A stretch of DNA of 64,000 bases, taken from NCBI RefSeq assembly GCF_035222485.1, contig NC_085921.1, positions 3,038,001 to 3,102,000 on the forward strand, given 5' to 3'. The notes under the pieces are model-generated. The model was not told where the DNA came from, searched no databases, and saw only the letters and a program-made list of their open reading frames with translations. How positions within the stretch are numbered: position 1 is the first letter of the stretch; each line of letters opens with the position of its first letter. Below are positions 32,652 through 44,441 of this stretch, piece after piece. The DNA comes from Podospora pseudoanserina (taxonomy: Eukaryota > Ascomycota > Sordariomycetes > Sordariales > Podosporaceae). A program made the position numbers and the translations under genes.

Positions 32652-33653
32652 ATGCAATCTGTCCTCCAATCCATCACCGGCCTCGGCCCAACCCCCGTCC
32701 ACCCCTCCAACCTGGACGGCAAAGTCGCCATCGTCACTGGCGGCGCCCTCGGAATCGGCTTTGAAGTCTCCCGCGCCCTCGCCAACGCCGGCTGCAGAGT
32801 GATCATGGTCAACCGCAAAGAAGAGCAAGGCGACGACGCCATCTCAACCATCAAGTCGGAGTCGCCGAATGCGCAAGTCGAGTGGAAGGGCTGCGACCTC
32901 GGCTCGCTTAAGGAAGTCAGAGAGGTCTTCTCCGACCTTCGAAACTCGCTCGATCGGTTGGATTATTTGGTTTTGTCGGCGGGGATCAACACTAATCAGT
33001 ATGGGCTTGATGCCGATGGGATTGACAGGCACTTTGGGGTGAACTTTCTGGGGCACTTTTACGCGGTGAATCAGCTTTGGCCTTTGCTGCGCAAGACGGA
33101 CAAGGAGCTTGGGGGAAAGCCGAGGGTGGTGTTTGAGGCGAGCGAGATGCATAGGGGGGCGCCGAAGAATGTGCATTTTGCCAGTTTGGAGGAGATCAAT
33201 GATGAGAAGTTGGGGCCGACGGAGTTGTATGCGAGGACGAAGCTTGCCATGATTTTGTTTGCAAAGTATGGGCTTGCCGGGAAGGTGATTAAGGAGAATG
33301 GAGATGGGATTATTGCTGTTTCGGTGCATCCTGGGGCGGTCAATACTGCGATGCAGCAGCAGTGGAAGGATGCATATCCGGGGATTACGGGCAAGTTGCT
33401 GACGTGGGCGATGTTGTCGTTTGGGAGGGATGTGGAGCAGGGTTCTTATAGTGCGTTGTGGGCGTTGACGAGTCCTAAGATTGAGGAGGAGAATATGAAT
33501 GGGTGGTACTTTAATGATCCTGATACGCCGGGGAAGGAGTCGGCGCAGGCTTCGGATGAGAAGTTGGGAACTGCATTGTTCGATTTGTCGGAGAGGATTA
33601 TCAAGGAGAAGGTTGGAGAGGATGCTCTTGTTGACTGGAAGGAGTGTGCTTAA
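32652..33653 (+). CDS. Short-chain dehydrogenase/reductase, similar to BLI-4-type
   Basis: Single exon of 333 aa. Rossmann-fold SDR features in order: KVAIVTGGALGIG (residues about 24-36, dinucleotide site), VNRKEEQ after beta-2, CDLGSLKEV, LVLSAGIN (NNAG-equivalent changed to LSAG), catalytic Ser in FEASEMH, and YARTK (about 191-195). C-terminal MNGWYFNDPDTPGKESAQAS is typical of the fungal group that includes the Neurospora blue-light-induced bli-4 product, as I remember it. Probably NAD(P)-dependent; substrate unknown. The start is preceded by a C/A-rich leader. Confidence 0.9.
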   Translation: MQSVLQSITGLGPTPVHPSNLDGKVAIVTGGALGIGFEVSRALANAGCRVIMVNRKEEQGDDAISTIKSESPNAQVEWKGCDLGSLKEVREVFSDLRNSLDRLDYLVLSAGINTNQYGLDADGIDRHFGVNFLGHFYAVNQLWPLLRKTDKELGGKPRVVFEASEMHRGAPKNVHFASLEEINDEKLGPTELYARTKLAMILFAKYGLAGKVIKENGDGIIAVSVHPGAVNTAMQQQWKDAYPGITGKLLTWAMLSFGRDVEQGSYSALWALTSPKIEEENMNGWYFNDPDTPGKESAQASDEKLGTALFDLSERIIKEKVGEDALVDWKECA

Positions 33654-33850
33654 GTTGCTGTGGTGTGAGAGGTGCAAGACGCTTGTATGATAGACATGAG
33701 ATGGACAGAGAGCAATCGAGCATTATCACTGATCACCAAAAAGGGTTATATGCGCCTTACAAAAGCCCAGCCATCCATCTAACTCTTCTTCATTATCTTG
33801 GTGTGTCTATGCACAGAATCTTCCATCCGTATTACTGTGCAACAGGACAA

Positions 33851-35842
33851 TCACCGTCTCTCACTATACCCATCCATCTCCATAGGCGACTGTGGCCCTG
33901 CCGGTCGAAAGCTGTATTGCGGTGGACCTGGGCTCACGCTCGGTGAAGGGCCAAAGCCGGGCGAAAACACTGACAACTCGGCATACCCATGATTGGAAGC
34001 GACCTCAGCTGGTTTCCACCCAGCCTCTGCCTCTTGGAGAGGTATGTTCACAGGCGTCCTGGTGTACAGATACTTGTCGCCTGCGGCGAGAGCCTCTTGT
34101 GAGCCTGTCTGGGGCAGCTTTTGCTTTTGCTTCAGAGGTCGATAGAAGAAGTACCAGATGCCTACGGCAATTAGAGCTAATAGGCCTGCGAGTCCCCCTA
34201 GTACGCCTCCTACTATGGCGCCGATAGCGTGACCTTGTCCTGAAGATTGGCTGTTGGAGTCAGGTGAGTCTGGGTTAGGGATGCCGAAGGAGCCTGGGGC
34301 GAAGACTTGTTGGAGTATTGGAGTGGACCACTTGACCTTGCTTAGGGATCTGGGTCTGGATTAGTATACGTCCTTATTGGCGGACTGAAAGAGGAAAGCT
34401 AACCCATTCTTGTACCAGTCCTTGATGACTTGAGGGGACTCATAATCGCCCGCGTCGGCATCGTAATTGAACCGCCACGTCATGCTCGGCATGTCGAATA
34501 CCATGAGACCTTGCGGGGCCGGATCTGGCTCTCGCCACCCCGGAGCTGTCCCGCCTACACTGATGACTTGACGCTTTCCCGCTGGGGTGCAGTGATGGTC
34601 TGCTCTTCGCTGGGTGGGCATGTTGGGGGCCTTGGTCCAGACGAAGCCTGGCAGGCTGAGGATCCATGCGTCTTCGTAACGGAAGTCGAGCTCTGGCTCC
34701 CTTTTGCTTTCTCCTCCAAAGAGAAGACTACATGTAGGTCGTTTTGTCAGGAAAGACTGCTTGTGTTGGTGGTGTAGTGTCACTTACATGTCATAACCAC
34801 CTTCTTTGGTAGCAAAGCCTGCCAGGCAAAACTCCCGCCTGGGACCTGGGGGTGTAGGACCTGTGGTGGTCTGATAGTGCATCTGTCTTGTCTCTGGATC
34901 GAAAATAGTAATGTTATCAAACAAGTGGCTCGAGACCGAGCTGTAATCAATTGCACTGTTTCCATCTACCCGCTTCTCGGGAATGTACCCTCCCATGATC
35001 AAGATGACACCCTGCTTCTTGGTGCCAAGGTTGAACTGTGGGATGTGCTCGGCTACCGCGCCCACCAATGTTTCTTCGTATCCAAGTTTTTCAAAAGTTT
35101 TGGTCTTCATGTTGAACGCCAGGGCGCCTGTGGCGATTTCTGTCCTGCCCCACCCGACAGTCAGGTCGGTCCACTCGCCTGCCAGGCCGCCGAATATAAA
35201 AGCTGTTTCATCCGTCGCGGCAGAAGCTGCCAATTCTGTCAGGTACACCGTCCGGAGAAAGTCTGGGTTTGACGGTGTCTCGATTGACCATTTTCCTCCC
35301 CCGGAGCCATCTGTCACGAACTTGTAGAGCTCGGGAAACTTTGGCATGACGCGGTCTCTTCTGTAGGAGACCATACCACCCCAGACATAAAATGATCCAT
35401 CCTGTTGGTTGGTCCAGAACGCAGGCCGCGATCTGGCCGGAGGTTTTCCGGAAATTTTGTTATCAATGATTCTTATTGGAACGGTTTTGGCGTCCCAGGA
35501 CTTGGACATGTCGATGGAAAGGGTTGAGTTCATGTAGTTTGATCGGGATCCCTGCTGGTTTTGGCCACCGACCTGCTGGGAGACTTCTCCGCCCTCAATG
35601 TAGAGGTAGTCCCCGATGAGTGCCACTGTTTAGCGTTAGCGAGCTCCTGTATGGATTCGAAGGGCGTTGTGAAGAATGAAGGAACACACACCTCTTGCAA
35701 ATCCTCGGCGCACAAACTTGTCTGGTGGAGGTGAGTCGGATATTTCTTGGCCCTCTACCAAGCCGTGAAGTTGAAAAATTCCAAGTCCGAGGAGGGCGGC
35801 TCGAACTAATCCTGACCTGCAGGAGCTGGAGATAGCAGTCAT
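33851..35842 (-). CDS. Kelch-type beta-propeller single-pass membrane protein
   Basis: Four exons: 35842-35692, 35625-34788, 34727-34404, 34349-33851, all joined in frame at gt/ag sites. About 603 aa. A signal peptide or signal anchor covers residues 1-31 (LVRAALLGLGIFQLHGLVEG). The lumenal part has kelch-like blades: YLYIEGGEVS, SFYVWGGMVS, AFIFGGLAGEW, GVILIMGGYIP, LLFGGESK and VISVGGTAPGW. A transmembrane helix (AIGAIVGGVLGGLAGLLALI) follows a Ser/Gly linker, then a Lys-rich stop-transfer and a Pro/Ser-rich cytosolic tail. The layout resembles other fungal kelch membrane proteins of unknown role, perhaps at the cell surface. Confidence 0.88.
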
Positions 35843-36512
35843 GGTGTGAAGTAATGAGTAGGGCAGAGATTACGTTACTAGGCAGTTTTGTGTGCTAGAG
35901 AAGCTTGTCAGGATGGTGAAAAGTATCGAATGCAAAATGATTCTTGATCACCATTTACAGGCAGAACATGTGCTTAATCGACAGTTTGGAAATACAAACA
36001 CAAAAATAGTTGTTCATGCATTCTGAAGGCGCAGACGGGGGCTGTGTGTGTAACATTTTGCTTGGTCTTGTTGGGTTAGTCCGATCTGACCAATGGACCA
36101 CTACAGCCCATTTCTGCCGAGTCTGACTGAAACGTCATGACCAACAAGGTCATAATGTGGCCTTCGCCCAGTGATTCGTAAATGAGCGTGTCAGAATGGT
36201 AGGAGCTGTTGTAGCTGTATGGGGGCCAACCCTGACCACCCTTGGCACCGGACAACTGCGGCAGAAGGACAATGTGCAACATGTTGGCAGGTTCGTACAG
36301 AGCTTTGCAAGTCTTCGAGTTATTAGACAAAACTAAACTACCAATTTAGCATTCAATTTACTAGGCTTTCTTCTATCGAAGCCACCTGTAAGCCTAAGGC
36401 TGGCCAAAGATGCAGGCCTATGATGCGTCTCTCTGGCAACCAGAGTCTGGTTGTAGCTACAAAAGGGGTTCAGGGGCTCAGCGGAGCCTTATGGTGCAAA
36501 ACAGAGTCCAAA
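35843..36512. other. intergenic, nothing recognised
   Basis: Upstream region of the kelch gene running to the 5S rRNA gene. An 84-codon minus-strand open frame at 36076-36330 has no recognisable motif. Confidence 0.5.
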
Positions 36513-36632
36513 AACATACAACACCAGGGATTCCCCAGTGGTCACCCACCTGAGTACTAGTCTGGCTGTCAGCTGCTTGACTAGGGGAGAGCGGACGGGA
36601 TCCCGTATTTTCAGCTGCATATGGTCGTATGT
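36513..36632 (-). rRNA. 5S ribosomal RNA, copy 1
   Basis: The minus strand begins acatacgaccat and ends ggtgttgtatgtt, 120 nt, matching the Neurospora-type 5S rRNA in order: gggatcccgtccgctctccc, gtactcaggtgggtgacca and the closing stem with the 5' end. The internal control region is intact. TATT lies at -29 to -26, where Neurospora 5S genes have a TATA-like box, and a run of five T follows the 3' end as a Pol III terminator. It differs from copy 2 (44322-44441) at six positions, all transitions; four of these make two compensated base pairs. Confidence 0.93.
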
Positions 36633-37503
36633 GATTGTGTTACTTGGAAACAGGCAAAATAACGGCATCCCAGTAGGTAGCTTGCGCGACATGTTCAGGC
36701 TTTTGTTAGTAAGGGTGTATGTAGTCAGCAAACCTGTCGCAATATACTTTGAGCCGTGTTCCAGTTCTCTTATGGAATGTGAAATGTCCAGCTCCATACC
36801 ATCGCAAAGCACCTCGCATCATCACGAACAACAAGAACAGCTCAGGACCGTATGAGGCCCATTTATCAGCTGATCACGTATCGTGACAAAAGCCAAATAT
36901 GCCTTGTGCCCAGAGTAAAACTATCTGTTACGGCTACAGAACATGACAAACTCCACTTTAGGGAGGCAACTCGCTGCCAAGGGAGGAAAGGTGGGGGCCG
37001 GCTTGGTATGTATCACATAGTCTTGCGACGGCGTGCACATCCGTGCTATCCGGAAGCTGTCAACTGGAAGGCTTCTTACCTCGAAGATTGCGCTATCGGC
37101 CTCTGGGTCCACACTATGAACAGCTAAAGACCTGTACTCGAGGTTGACTGGCAGTGGGTCTACCATTGTTTCAGACCCCGGTAGTCACCAGCAGATTCAA
37201 GCATCAATCACAGTATGGCGTGACATCTGAGGGGATATAGCAGTGCTAGCATCATTGAAGGTATACTTTTTGAGATCAGGTTCCTGGCCCTAGCAGCACT
37301 GCGCAGTGCGCCAAGAGATTCGTAGCCCAGCAACTCGTCAGATTCAGCTTCCCAAGATAAAAAGGGTTTGCCCTCACAGGCAAAACACCAGCGGATACCC
37401 TTTCCAACCTTCTCCTTTTAACTTCTCCTTCTCCAAGGTAGGTACTTCACTTCGCTTGTCATCTCGAACTTCTTTGGAGTAGCATTTTGTCATTCTTTGC
37501 AGT
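36633..37503. other. intergenic, nothing recognised
   Basis: Spacer between the 5S gene and the P450 pseudogene, with only short open frames. Confidence 0.5.
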
Positions 37504-39637
37504 ATGGTCGTCAAAGACTCCTTGTTCGAGGTCTCTCTTCTTAGCCTCGTCGCTAAACCTCAACCGGAATCCTGGGAATCCCAATACAACCTCGCTTATT
37601 CGACGAAGAGGCTGATACCAGCCATCATCGCGGTTGGTCTCTTCATACGAGTGTTCACCACTCTTGGAAAGGTTATCCACAAGCGACTGAAGGCATGGAG
37701 GTTTCTGGTGAGAGGAAGGGATATCATCCAAGATGGATTCACCATGGTAAGTGCTTGTATAGTCACAACACCATGCCCGGAACTCTGAAGAAAAGCTCCA
37801 TGAATTTAACTTTTGTGTTTTTGCGGTATAGGCTAAAAACAAAGGTTACGAAGTCTTGACACCCCAGTCCCGCTACATGTTTGTCTCTTCACCGGGCCAC
37901 ATTAGAGAACTCCTGGCGGTTCCGAACTCGGTATTTTCTCTCTATGCAGCATCAAGACAACTTCTGCAGCCCAGATTCACCATGCAAAACTTCAACTGGC
38001 TCGACAAGGAAGGGACTAAAGGTGGCAATGAGGGGGGTGGCTATGTCAGAGCTGTCTGTGTCTGCTTGACGAGCAATTTACCAAATATCGTGCCCTCTAT
38101 CCGCAAGCTCGTGTGTGAGGAGTTGGATAGTATTCTTCCTCTCAAGAAGCTTGAGAATGGTGGGTATCATGAAGCACTGAGACATCGGACTAAAGTGCCA
38201 AAGTCGACCATGATGCTAACTGTTTGACGTCCAGGGACCCATCTCGCACCCATATACCCCCTCATTCTTAGACTCGCCGTGCTTTCCAATACGGAAGTTA
38301 TCTTCGGAAAGGAATTCGGTACCTTATGCCCACTCTTAACAAGATGCAACTTCACGCCCCATCAAATGGCTAATAGACTCTCAGCTCGAAAGGAAACTGT
38401 CATCCAGGCAGCCAAGCAATACATCGAGCAGGTGTTCCTTGGGGCCGAACTCATTCGTCTTTTGCCTAGATGGATGGCTCCGTAGGTGAACACCTTCTAT
38501 TTCAAGCCATATAGATACCCGCTAACCTGCATGGCTAGACTTGCAAGCAGAGCGCTTCGTCCTTGGCTCAATGCTCAACATGTTGTCTACAACATCTAGA
38601 CACCCATTACAGCACAGCGTCTGCAGGAGCTGGCCAAAAAAGGGATACCTGTACCACAACATGTTGATCGACTCCCCAAGCCATTCTTCACATCGCAAAG
38701 CCTTTACGCTAACCATAACCATAGGTTGATTGCATGCAATGGATCATGGGATCCCTCCCTCAGGGGAGAGTTCTCACTCCGCAGCGGCTTGTCCACGAGA
38801 CTATGGCAATCTAACTCGGCTCCATTCATGCAGTTGCCGGAGTAGGTTCTCTTCCTTTCACCTCACACGCCGCAGTATCTTAACTGATGTCCATGACCAG
38901 GCCATCACAATCGCCCTCCAAGATCTCTGCCTCCATCCGGAATATCTAGAGCCTCTCCGCCAGGACATTGACAACCACTACCTCGACTTTAAGCACACTG
39001 CCCAAGGACTCTCACTGCTAGACAGCTTTATAAAGGAATCAGCTCGTCTGACCCCCACTGAAGCCTGTATGCTACCATTTCTCTTTTGTTCTTTTTGTGA
39101 CAAGACTAACTAACATTACGCGCCAAACAGTAAGCACCCGCCGCTACGCCGTCGAATCTCACACCTTGTAAGACGGCACCCATCTCAACCGCGGCGACTG
39201 GGCTTGCACACCCCAGATCGCTATCAACAAGATCCCAGAGTACTACCCCAACCCAGAGCAATTCAGCGGTTTCAGATTTGCTCCTCCAGAGGTATTGGAG
39301 TCCCTTTAGAAGATGGACCAAGAAGGGCTGGCAAAACAGGACACTCCGTCGAAGCTGGTGGATACAGACCACAAGTGGCTTATGTTTGGGACCGGGAAGC
39401 AGGCTTGGTAAGACCTTCTCCTGTTGTTGGTGGAAGAGAAATACATGGCTGATAGATATGAACAGCCCAGGAAGATCTTATGCTGCCGCTGCTGCGAAGG
39501 TTATCATGTCGCAGATGATCAGCAAGTATGACATGCGAATGGTGGACAAGACTGCAAAGAGATGGTGGAGTTTGAGATCGACGATTGTTTTGAGGGAGAA
39601 TCATATGGTGGCGTTTACATGCCGTGCTAAGAATTAG
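37504..39637 (+). pseudogene. Cytochrome P450 pseudogene
   Basis: A multi-exon P450 reads in order: N-terminal anchor helix (RLIPAIIAVGLFIRVFTTL), LTPQSRYMFVSSPGHIREL, FGKEFGTLCP, VFLGAELIRLLPRWMAP, QDLCLHPEYLEPLRQDI, SFIKESARLTPTEA, GDWACTPQIAINKIPEYYP and the haem loop WLMFGTGKQA...CPGRSYAAAAAKV. Donor/acceptor pairs are visible (for example 37745 gtaagt). At least four in-frame stops occur inside conserved stretches: TAG 38597, TAA 38812, TAA 39169 and TAG 39307. At 38812 the family usually has Trp in the equivalent place, so TGG to TAA needs two G-to-A changes, as RIP would make. No other copy is in the window. Confidence 0.85.
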
Positions 39638-39932
39638 AGCGTCTGGGCAGAGAGGTAAAGGAGTTGTCGATAGGTAGACAATAACAAAGAGAAAACCCCT
39701 ATCTCGACCCCCTGAGTGCACGGTCCACTAATCACCATCATCAATCACGAATCACGACATCATTCAAGGCCAACAACCTCTTAGAACTGGCAGAACTTGG
39801 AATTCCCTATGTACAACTTTCTTGATCCCAAATCCTCCGTGACCCCATCATCTTGTTGAAAGTATTGATCGTCACCCAGTTCCCACCCGTTGGACTTTCG
39901 CGTCATCAGCCACCAGGTATCACTGCCATTAC

Positions 39933-40292
39933 CTAAGCAACACAGGCATCGCAGACAGCTTGGACGGCGTTGAGGACAGTCATGGCGTTGAGGAGACCGC
40001 AGCTGGAGATGACGCAGCCGGCGGCGTTGGAGCGGAGGGCGTCCCACTGGCCACACATGCAGGCGTAGTCGGTGTTGTCGGGGCAGCCGAGGTCAGCGGC
40101 GGCAGTGTAGATGCATGGGAGCTGGAGGGGCTGTTAGTTATGAGGTGAGAGAAAAGGGAAATTGGGGTGAGAACATACACCACAGGCGGGGACGGCGTCG
40201 ACCTCGGGGCAGTCAGCCTGGCGGCGGCGGAGGGATGGGCTAGCGGTGGCAACAGCGGCGAGGGCAGAGACGAGGAGTGTGGAGAATTGCAT
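39933..40292 (-). CDS. Secreted CFEM-domain protein
   Basis: Exons 40292-40179 and 40121-39933 with a 57-bp intron (gtatgt...ccag). The product is 100 aa. Residues 1-18 are a signal peptide (TLLVSALAAVATASP). The mature part carries the CFEM cysteine pattern: CPEVDAVPACGLPC, LGC, YACMCGQW, AAGC, SSC, then VCDAC; ten cysteines, eight of them in CFEM positions. No hydrophobic C-terminal tail for a GPI anchor, so the protein is probably released. CFEM proteins act in haem/iron capture, adhesion or host interaction; which one cannot be told. A TATAAATA box on the minus strand lies at 40421-40428. Confidence 0.9.
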
Positions 40293-42496
40293 TTTGGCGG
40301 TTGGTTGGTGGTTTAGAAGTGGCTGTGTGGTTTTATTTCTTGAGAAGGTGCAGTTGGATGCTTGAGTGGCTGATGCTGATGATGAGAGAGAAATCTGTCC
40401 AGAGTAAGGGGAGAGGCTGTTATTTATACTTCTCTGGTTTTCATTTCCATGTTGCTTTCAGACTATTCTTCCCGTTTTCCACCCTACATGTACCTCATCT
40501 CTCTCTCAAAGTGAGCTCGGCGGTACACAGGGATGACTATGAGGCCTCGCATATTCTACCGATGAAGCCCCTGCCCCCAATCAAGGAACACTAGCTGGAC
40601 GCATCTCACCCTGTTGGGACGGATGGCAAGGAATTACTACTGCAAGCCGGCTGTGTCCGTTGCATTCACTCAGATCCGCCTGTTAGCTTCGGGTGTTGTT
40701 CGATCTACCCCCCCCCCAACACCCATCAGGCATGGTTGCATCTAACGGACCAGTCCCCAGATCAGCGTGCTTTTACCCCGGATTTCCTTCGAGGTGACGA
40801 TCCTCCCCGCAAAGCTTCCCTAGCGTTTTGCGGGGAAACTAGAGCAAACCGGGGTCAGGTCTGCTTCCAACTGTTTGTAAGTAGTGCCGCGCATGAATGT
40901 CTGTTGAAGGGGTTACATCCGGGTCGGGGCAGTTGACTCTGAGCGAATCAGGGGCTCGGACAGACACCGGGATAATACATTGAGAGGTCCATACGCGACA
41001 ACTCGTTTGTCAAAGGAAGACATGTCCGCCGAGGCATGCAACGGCGAAGCTTTCATTTGATCTGGCGATGTCTTCATGTGAATGCCGAGAGTAGTGGCAA
41101 CCTTGGTAGGGTGCTACTCATGTGTTCTCAGTTTTTATGTGATTGTGACTCGAGAAACTTTAACACGCAGACCAAGCCTCCGGGTGCTTCATCAGCCAAC
41201 CTTTCGGCCATGAGAGAGCATCGTGGCGGGTTAATGACAGCCTGCTATAACACATGCAATGCATGACTGTAGCTTGGCAAACGAGGAGAGAGATGGCGAT
41301 GTAACAACCCCCGCAAACAAATGCAGTGCTTTTGGTATTACTGCAAGAGCTGGAGTCTATCCATCTACTAGGCAGGTTTATTGGGGGGCTATTGTAGCGG
41401 CTCTCCCTCTGTTATGTTCTCATCATGGACCCGGTCAGACATTGACATCTTGATGACAAAATCACCTCGTCAAATTGCAACATTATCTATCCTTTCAACT
41501 AACCAAAAAGTAATATCTAGCTTTGAAGACAAAGCATTCCAAATAGCAGGAGAATTCTTATGAAGTAAGTCTCTTATTTGTTTTGTTGCGGTGTACATGA
41601 TCTGATGTCTCATCACATGCTGACGGTGGTATTCCCGAGGGTTGTTTAAGTTCCAACGATAATGATGCCCATTTCTTAACTTGCCGGGTTCAGACTACCT
41701 TTTTAGACCACGAGAGGGTGTGCGATACGACCCTGTTCCTTGTTTTGACAGATTTGTGCATTAGACCTTTGCAATACTGGCATTGAAATGCAGAAGCAGA
41801 CAACAATGTTCAGTCGCAGATACTCCACAAGGTGTACGATGGTTCTCCATGTAAAGAATCACATCGAGACCTTTTATCGCTTTGAAGTACTATATAGGTA
41901 ACTTGTGGTTGCGTATGTATACTCTGGGCTCAAGGGCAGGGAGAGGAGAAACTCATGATCCCAGGACAGGGTTGTAAATGGTAGCGCAGTGCTTAAAGTA
42001 GGCTGGGCTGTAGAGGGTCATTTAACGCTCAAGGGCATAACGCTCTAAGAGCCGCCTCCTATGGCGACTCTACTATGATAGTTGGAGCAGTTTGGGAGGC
42101 CACCACTGTTGCCCTATAATGCAGCCAGCGGTCTAGGCCCTCTTTCGTTGTCGATCTTCACTCAAATAGATCAGTTTGTCTTTCACAAGCAAGTACCTAG
42201 ACTGTGAACCTCGGTCAGCATATTTAGGTTCTCCATGTGTTCTGATCTCACCAGCCTTCAAAAGGAGGGTGCTTTACTCAGGCGTAGCAGTTGCTCTTCG
42301 ACCAAAGACGTGCCGTCATTCCGATTGGCTACATTGGAAAACCTTGGAGGTCATCACATATGGACCTGTTTAGATAGGTATCCGAGTATCTATCCAACTA
42401 AGGAGACGATTATGATTTCGAACCAACTTCTACTTGCCGCTAACTACCTTGCAGTTACCTTGCTAGGTGGCTCTCCGGATGACCCAAACATCATTG
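40293..42496. other. intergenic, no gene seen
   Basis: About 2.2 kb. The left end is the CFEM gene promoter. A C-run lies near 40711-40720. No coding sequence, repeat copy or RNA gene recognised in the rest. Confidence 0.6.
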
Positions 42497-43686
42497 CTAC
42501 AACACCTCCCCAGGTAAACTCGTCAACCCTACATTTCTGTGTCAGCACAACTTGTCACCAAATCTAACTCTTGGATCAGGTGAAAACTTACACCCCTCAT
42601 AATCCTCATCAACACGCGGCGGCACGGTGCACTTGACCGCCTCCTCTGGAGTCTGCGTCTCCAAAACGTCACACACATCCATGGTACATCGGGCATCCAT
42701 AGCACGCTGTAAAGCGTCATCTTTCCATCCAAACACGTAGTCACCATGCTGGGAGAAACCCTTTTCGTCTCCGGTGGACCAGACAAACGGCTGGGATCCA
42801 TCCTCCGGCCAGAGGTCAGGATCGCTGAAGAGGTCGGTCTGCAAGCAACAAGTCAGTAACTCAGAAAATGCCGCATTCCGGATCGAACACATACCCTCCA
42901 CCTAACCTCATACATAACCTGAGGAATCACCACCGGATGTGTGTCAGGACAATTGCCAGTCGGACCAACATCGTACGCCCCAGCGCCCTTTGCATAAGCA
43001 ACATGGCTCATATGATCCGGGCTATCGAGATTGACACCATCCCAGCATGTTGGGAAAGTAATCACCGATCGGATCCCTCCCACACAGGGCTTGCTGGGAA
43101 GCTTCTCCGTATCTGGCGACGCGCAGTTGAGGTTTCTGTTGTCCCCCGACTCGGGCATACACCTATGGCACACCTTGACCGGCGCCGGCCCTGCGTCTGG
43201 ACCCTCCTTCTTGGCGGCATCGCCCACCAGCATTCTGAAGCCGGGCTTGAAAGCCTTGACCGTGCCCGGAGTGGTGATGGTAGTTGACGGGATATAGTAG
43301 ACTGTAATACCGCCATTGCCACGGAGCCCTTCTTCTTGGTGTTGTGGCACGCGTTTGTAGGTGCCGTTTCGGGCACGGAAGAACAGCACTGCAGTCCAGT
43401 AGTTGGAGAGATCCTCGGTGAAGGTGCAGCTTGTGCAGGTTGAATTCGAGACCAGATCGTGGTTAGGGTGGGTCATATCTGGGCGGAAGGAGTTGCCACC
43501 AACAATTTGGTGGAGATGGGGGGAGGGGACAGAGCCGGGGTTGACAAGGGGGTCGATTCGGTCGACGACGAGCTGGGAGCAGGCGAAGCGCATCATGGGG
43601 GGGATGACGATACCGGGGGGCTGGGCGGAGGCGAGGTGACCCGTTAGGGTCGCGCCCAGGGTCAGGGCGGTTGCTCTAAGAAGCAT
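42497..43686 (-). CDS. Secreted DUF1996-domain protein
   Basis: Three exons: 43686-42895, 42838-42592, 42528-42497. The last small exon was found because the family ends in a Gly-Trp-Leu...Leu-Pro-Gly stretch; splicing at gtaagt (42591) to tag (42529) gives EGWLTSLPGEVL and stop. About 356 aa. Signal peptide at residues 1-21. DUF1996 hallmarks: PHLHQIVGGNSF, CTSCTFTEDLSNYWTAVLFF, NCASPD...IRSVITFPTCWDG and HMSHVAY, plus FSQHGDYVFGWK in exon 2. The family is extracellular in ascomycetes and has no established enzyme activity. Intact. Confidence 0.92.
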
Positions 43687-44321
43687 CTTTGTCGATGAAG
43701 AAGTGATGTAAACAAAACCGAGTCGTGAAAGAGGGTGGAAAGTCTAAAGTTCGAACCACTTCGCCCTCTCAGACGTGTCGGAGAATGCGGGTGCATGTGG
43801 GCTTTATTGACGAGGACATGTTTTGCCCCCTCATGCTGCCAATATCTTTCCCACATGGCCAAGGCCTATTGCTGATAAGGCACTGTAATCTTGATCAGCG
43901 TTGTTACTTTGTTTGTAGATTAAGTGTATTTAGGCGGCGACGTCGGCAGTTCAATTGATGACCAAACGGAAAGGTCTATGTCTGACCAACATCGGGTAGG
44001 AAGAAGAAAACCCACGTCGTACAAAATGCGCAACGCCCGGCTGGCCTCCGCGACGTCCCGCTGCAGGAAATACTTTATCCTGAAGCGTGGGTTAATTTGT
44101 GTATTAGAGGTGGACCACGTGTGAGGGGCCGATGTGTCTTCCTGCTCTTCTTCTCGAAGCTCATTCCCGGAATGAAAAAACAGGCATGCGGATAGGCATC
44201 CCTGGGAGACTTTTGTTAGGTCCGGAATCGATACATTGATTTCCCACCATACTCTTAAACTGCAAAATATCGGTCTTAATACTTGCGAGCAATATAACAG
44301 TAATCTCCATGACCTTCTTTC
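43687..44321. other. intergenic, DUF1996 promoter and 5S upstream region
   Basis: No gene recognised. TATA at 44293-44296 is the upstream box of the 5S gene, at -29 to -26. Confidence 0.55.
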
Positions 44322-44441
44322 ACATACGACCATACGCAGTTGAAAATACGGGATCCCGTCCGCTCTCCCCTAGTCAAACAACTGACGGCCAGACCAGTAC
44401 TCAGGTGGGTGACCACTGGGGAATCCCTGGTGTTGTATGTT
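44322..44441 (+). rRNA. 5S ribosomal RNA, copy 2
   Basis: 120 nt from acatacgaccatacgc to ggtgttgtatgtt, same architecture as the copy at 36513-36632 but on the opposite strand. It has a TATA at -29 to -26 and five T after the 3' end. Stem nt 14-21 pairs with nt 58-66 (nt 64 bulged) and stays perfect in both copies although two of its pairs differ. Single, dispersed 5S genes are known from Neurospora and relatives. Confidence 0.95.

Noticed and set aside
32844-33677. A 277-codon minus-strand frame
   Set aside because: Arg/Leu/His-rich antisense of the SDR gene, which has all family motifs on the plus strand.
43920-44333. A 137-codon minus-strand frame next to the 5S gene
   Set aside because: No motif, and it overlaps the 5S upstream box and the start of the 5S gene on the other strand.
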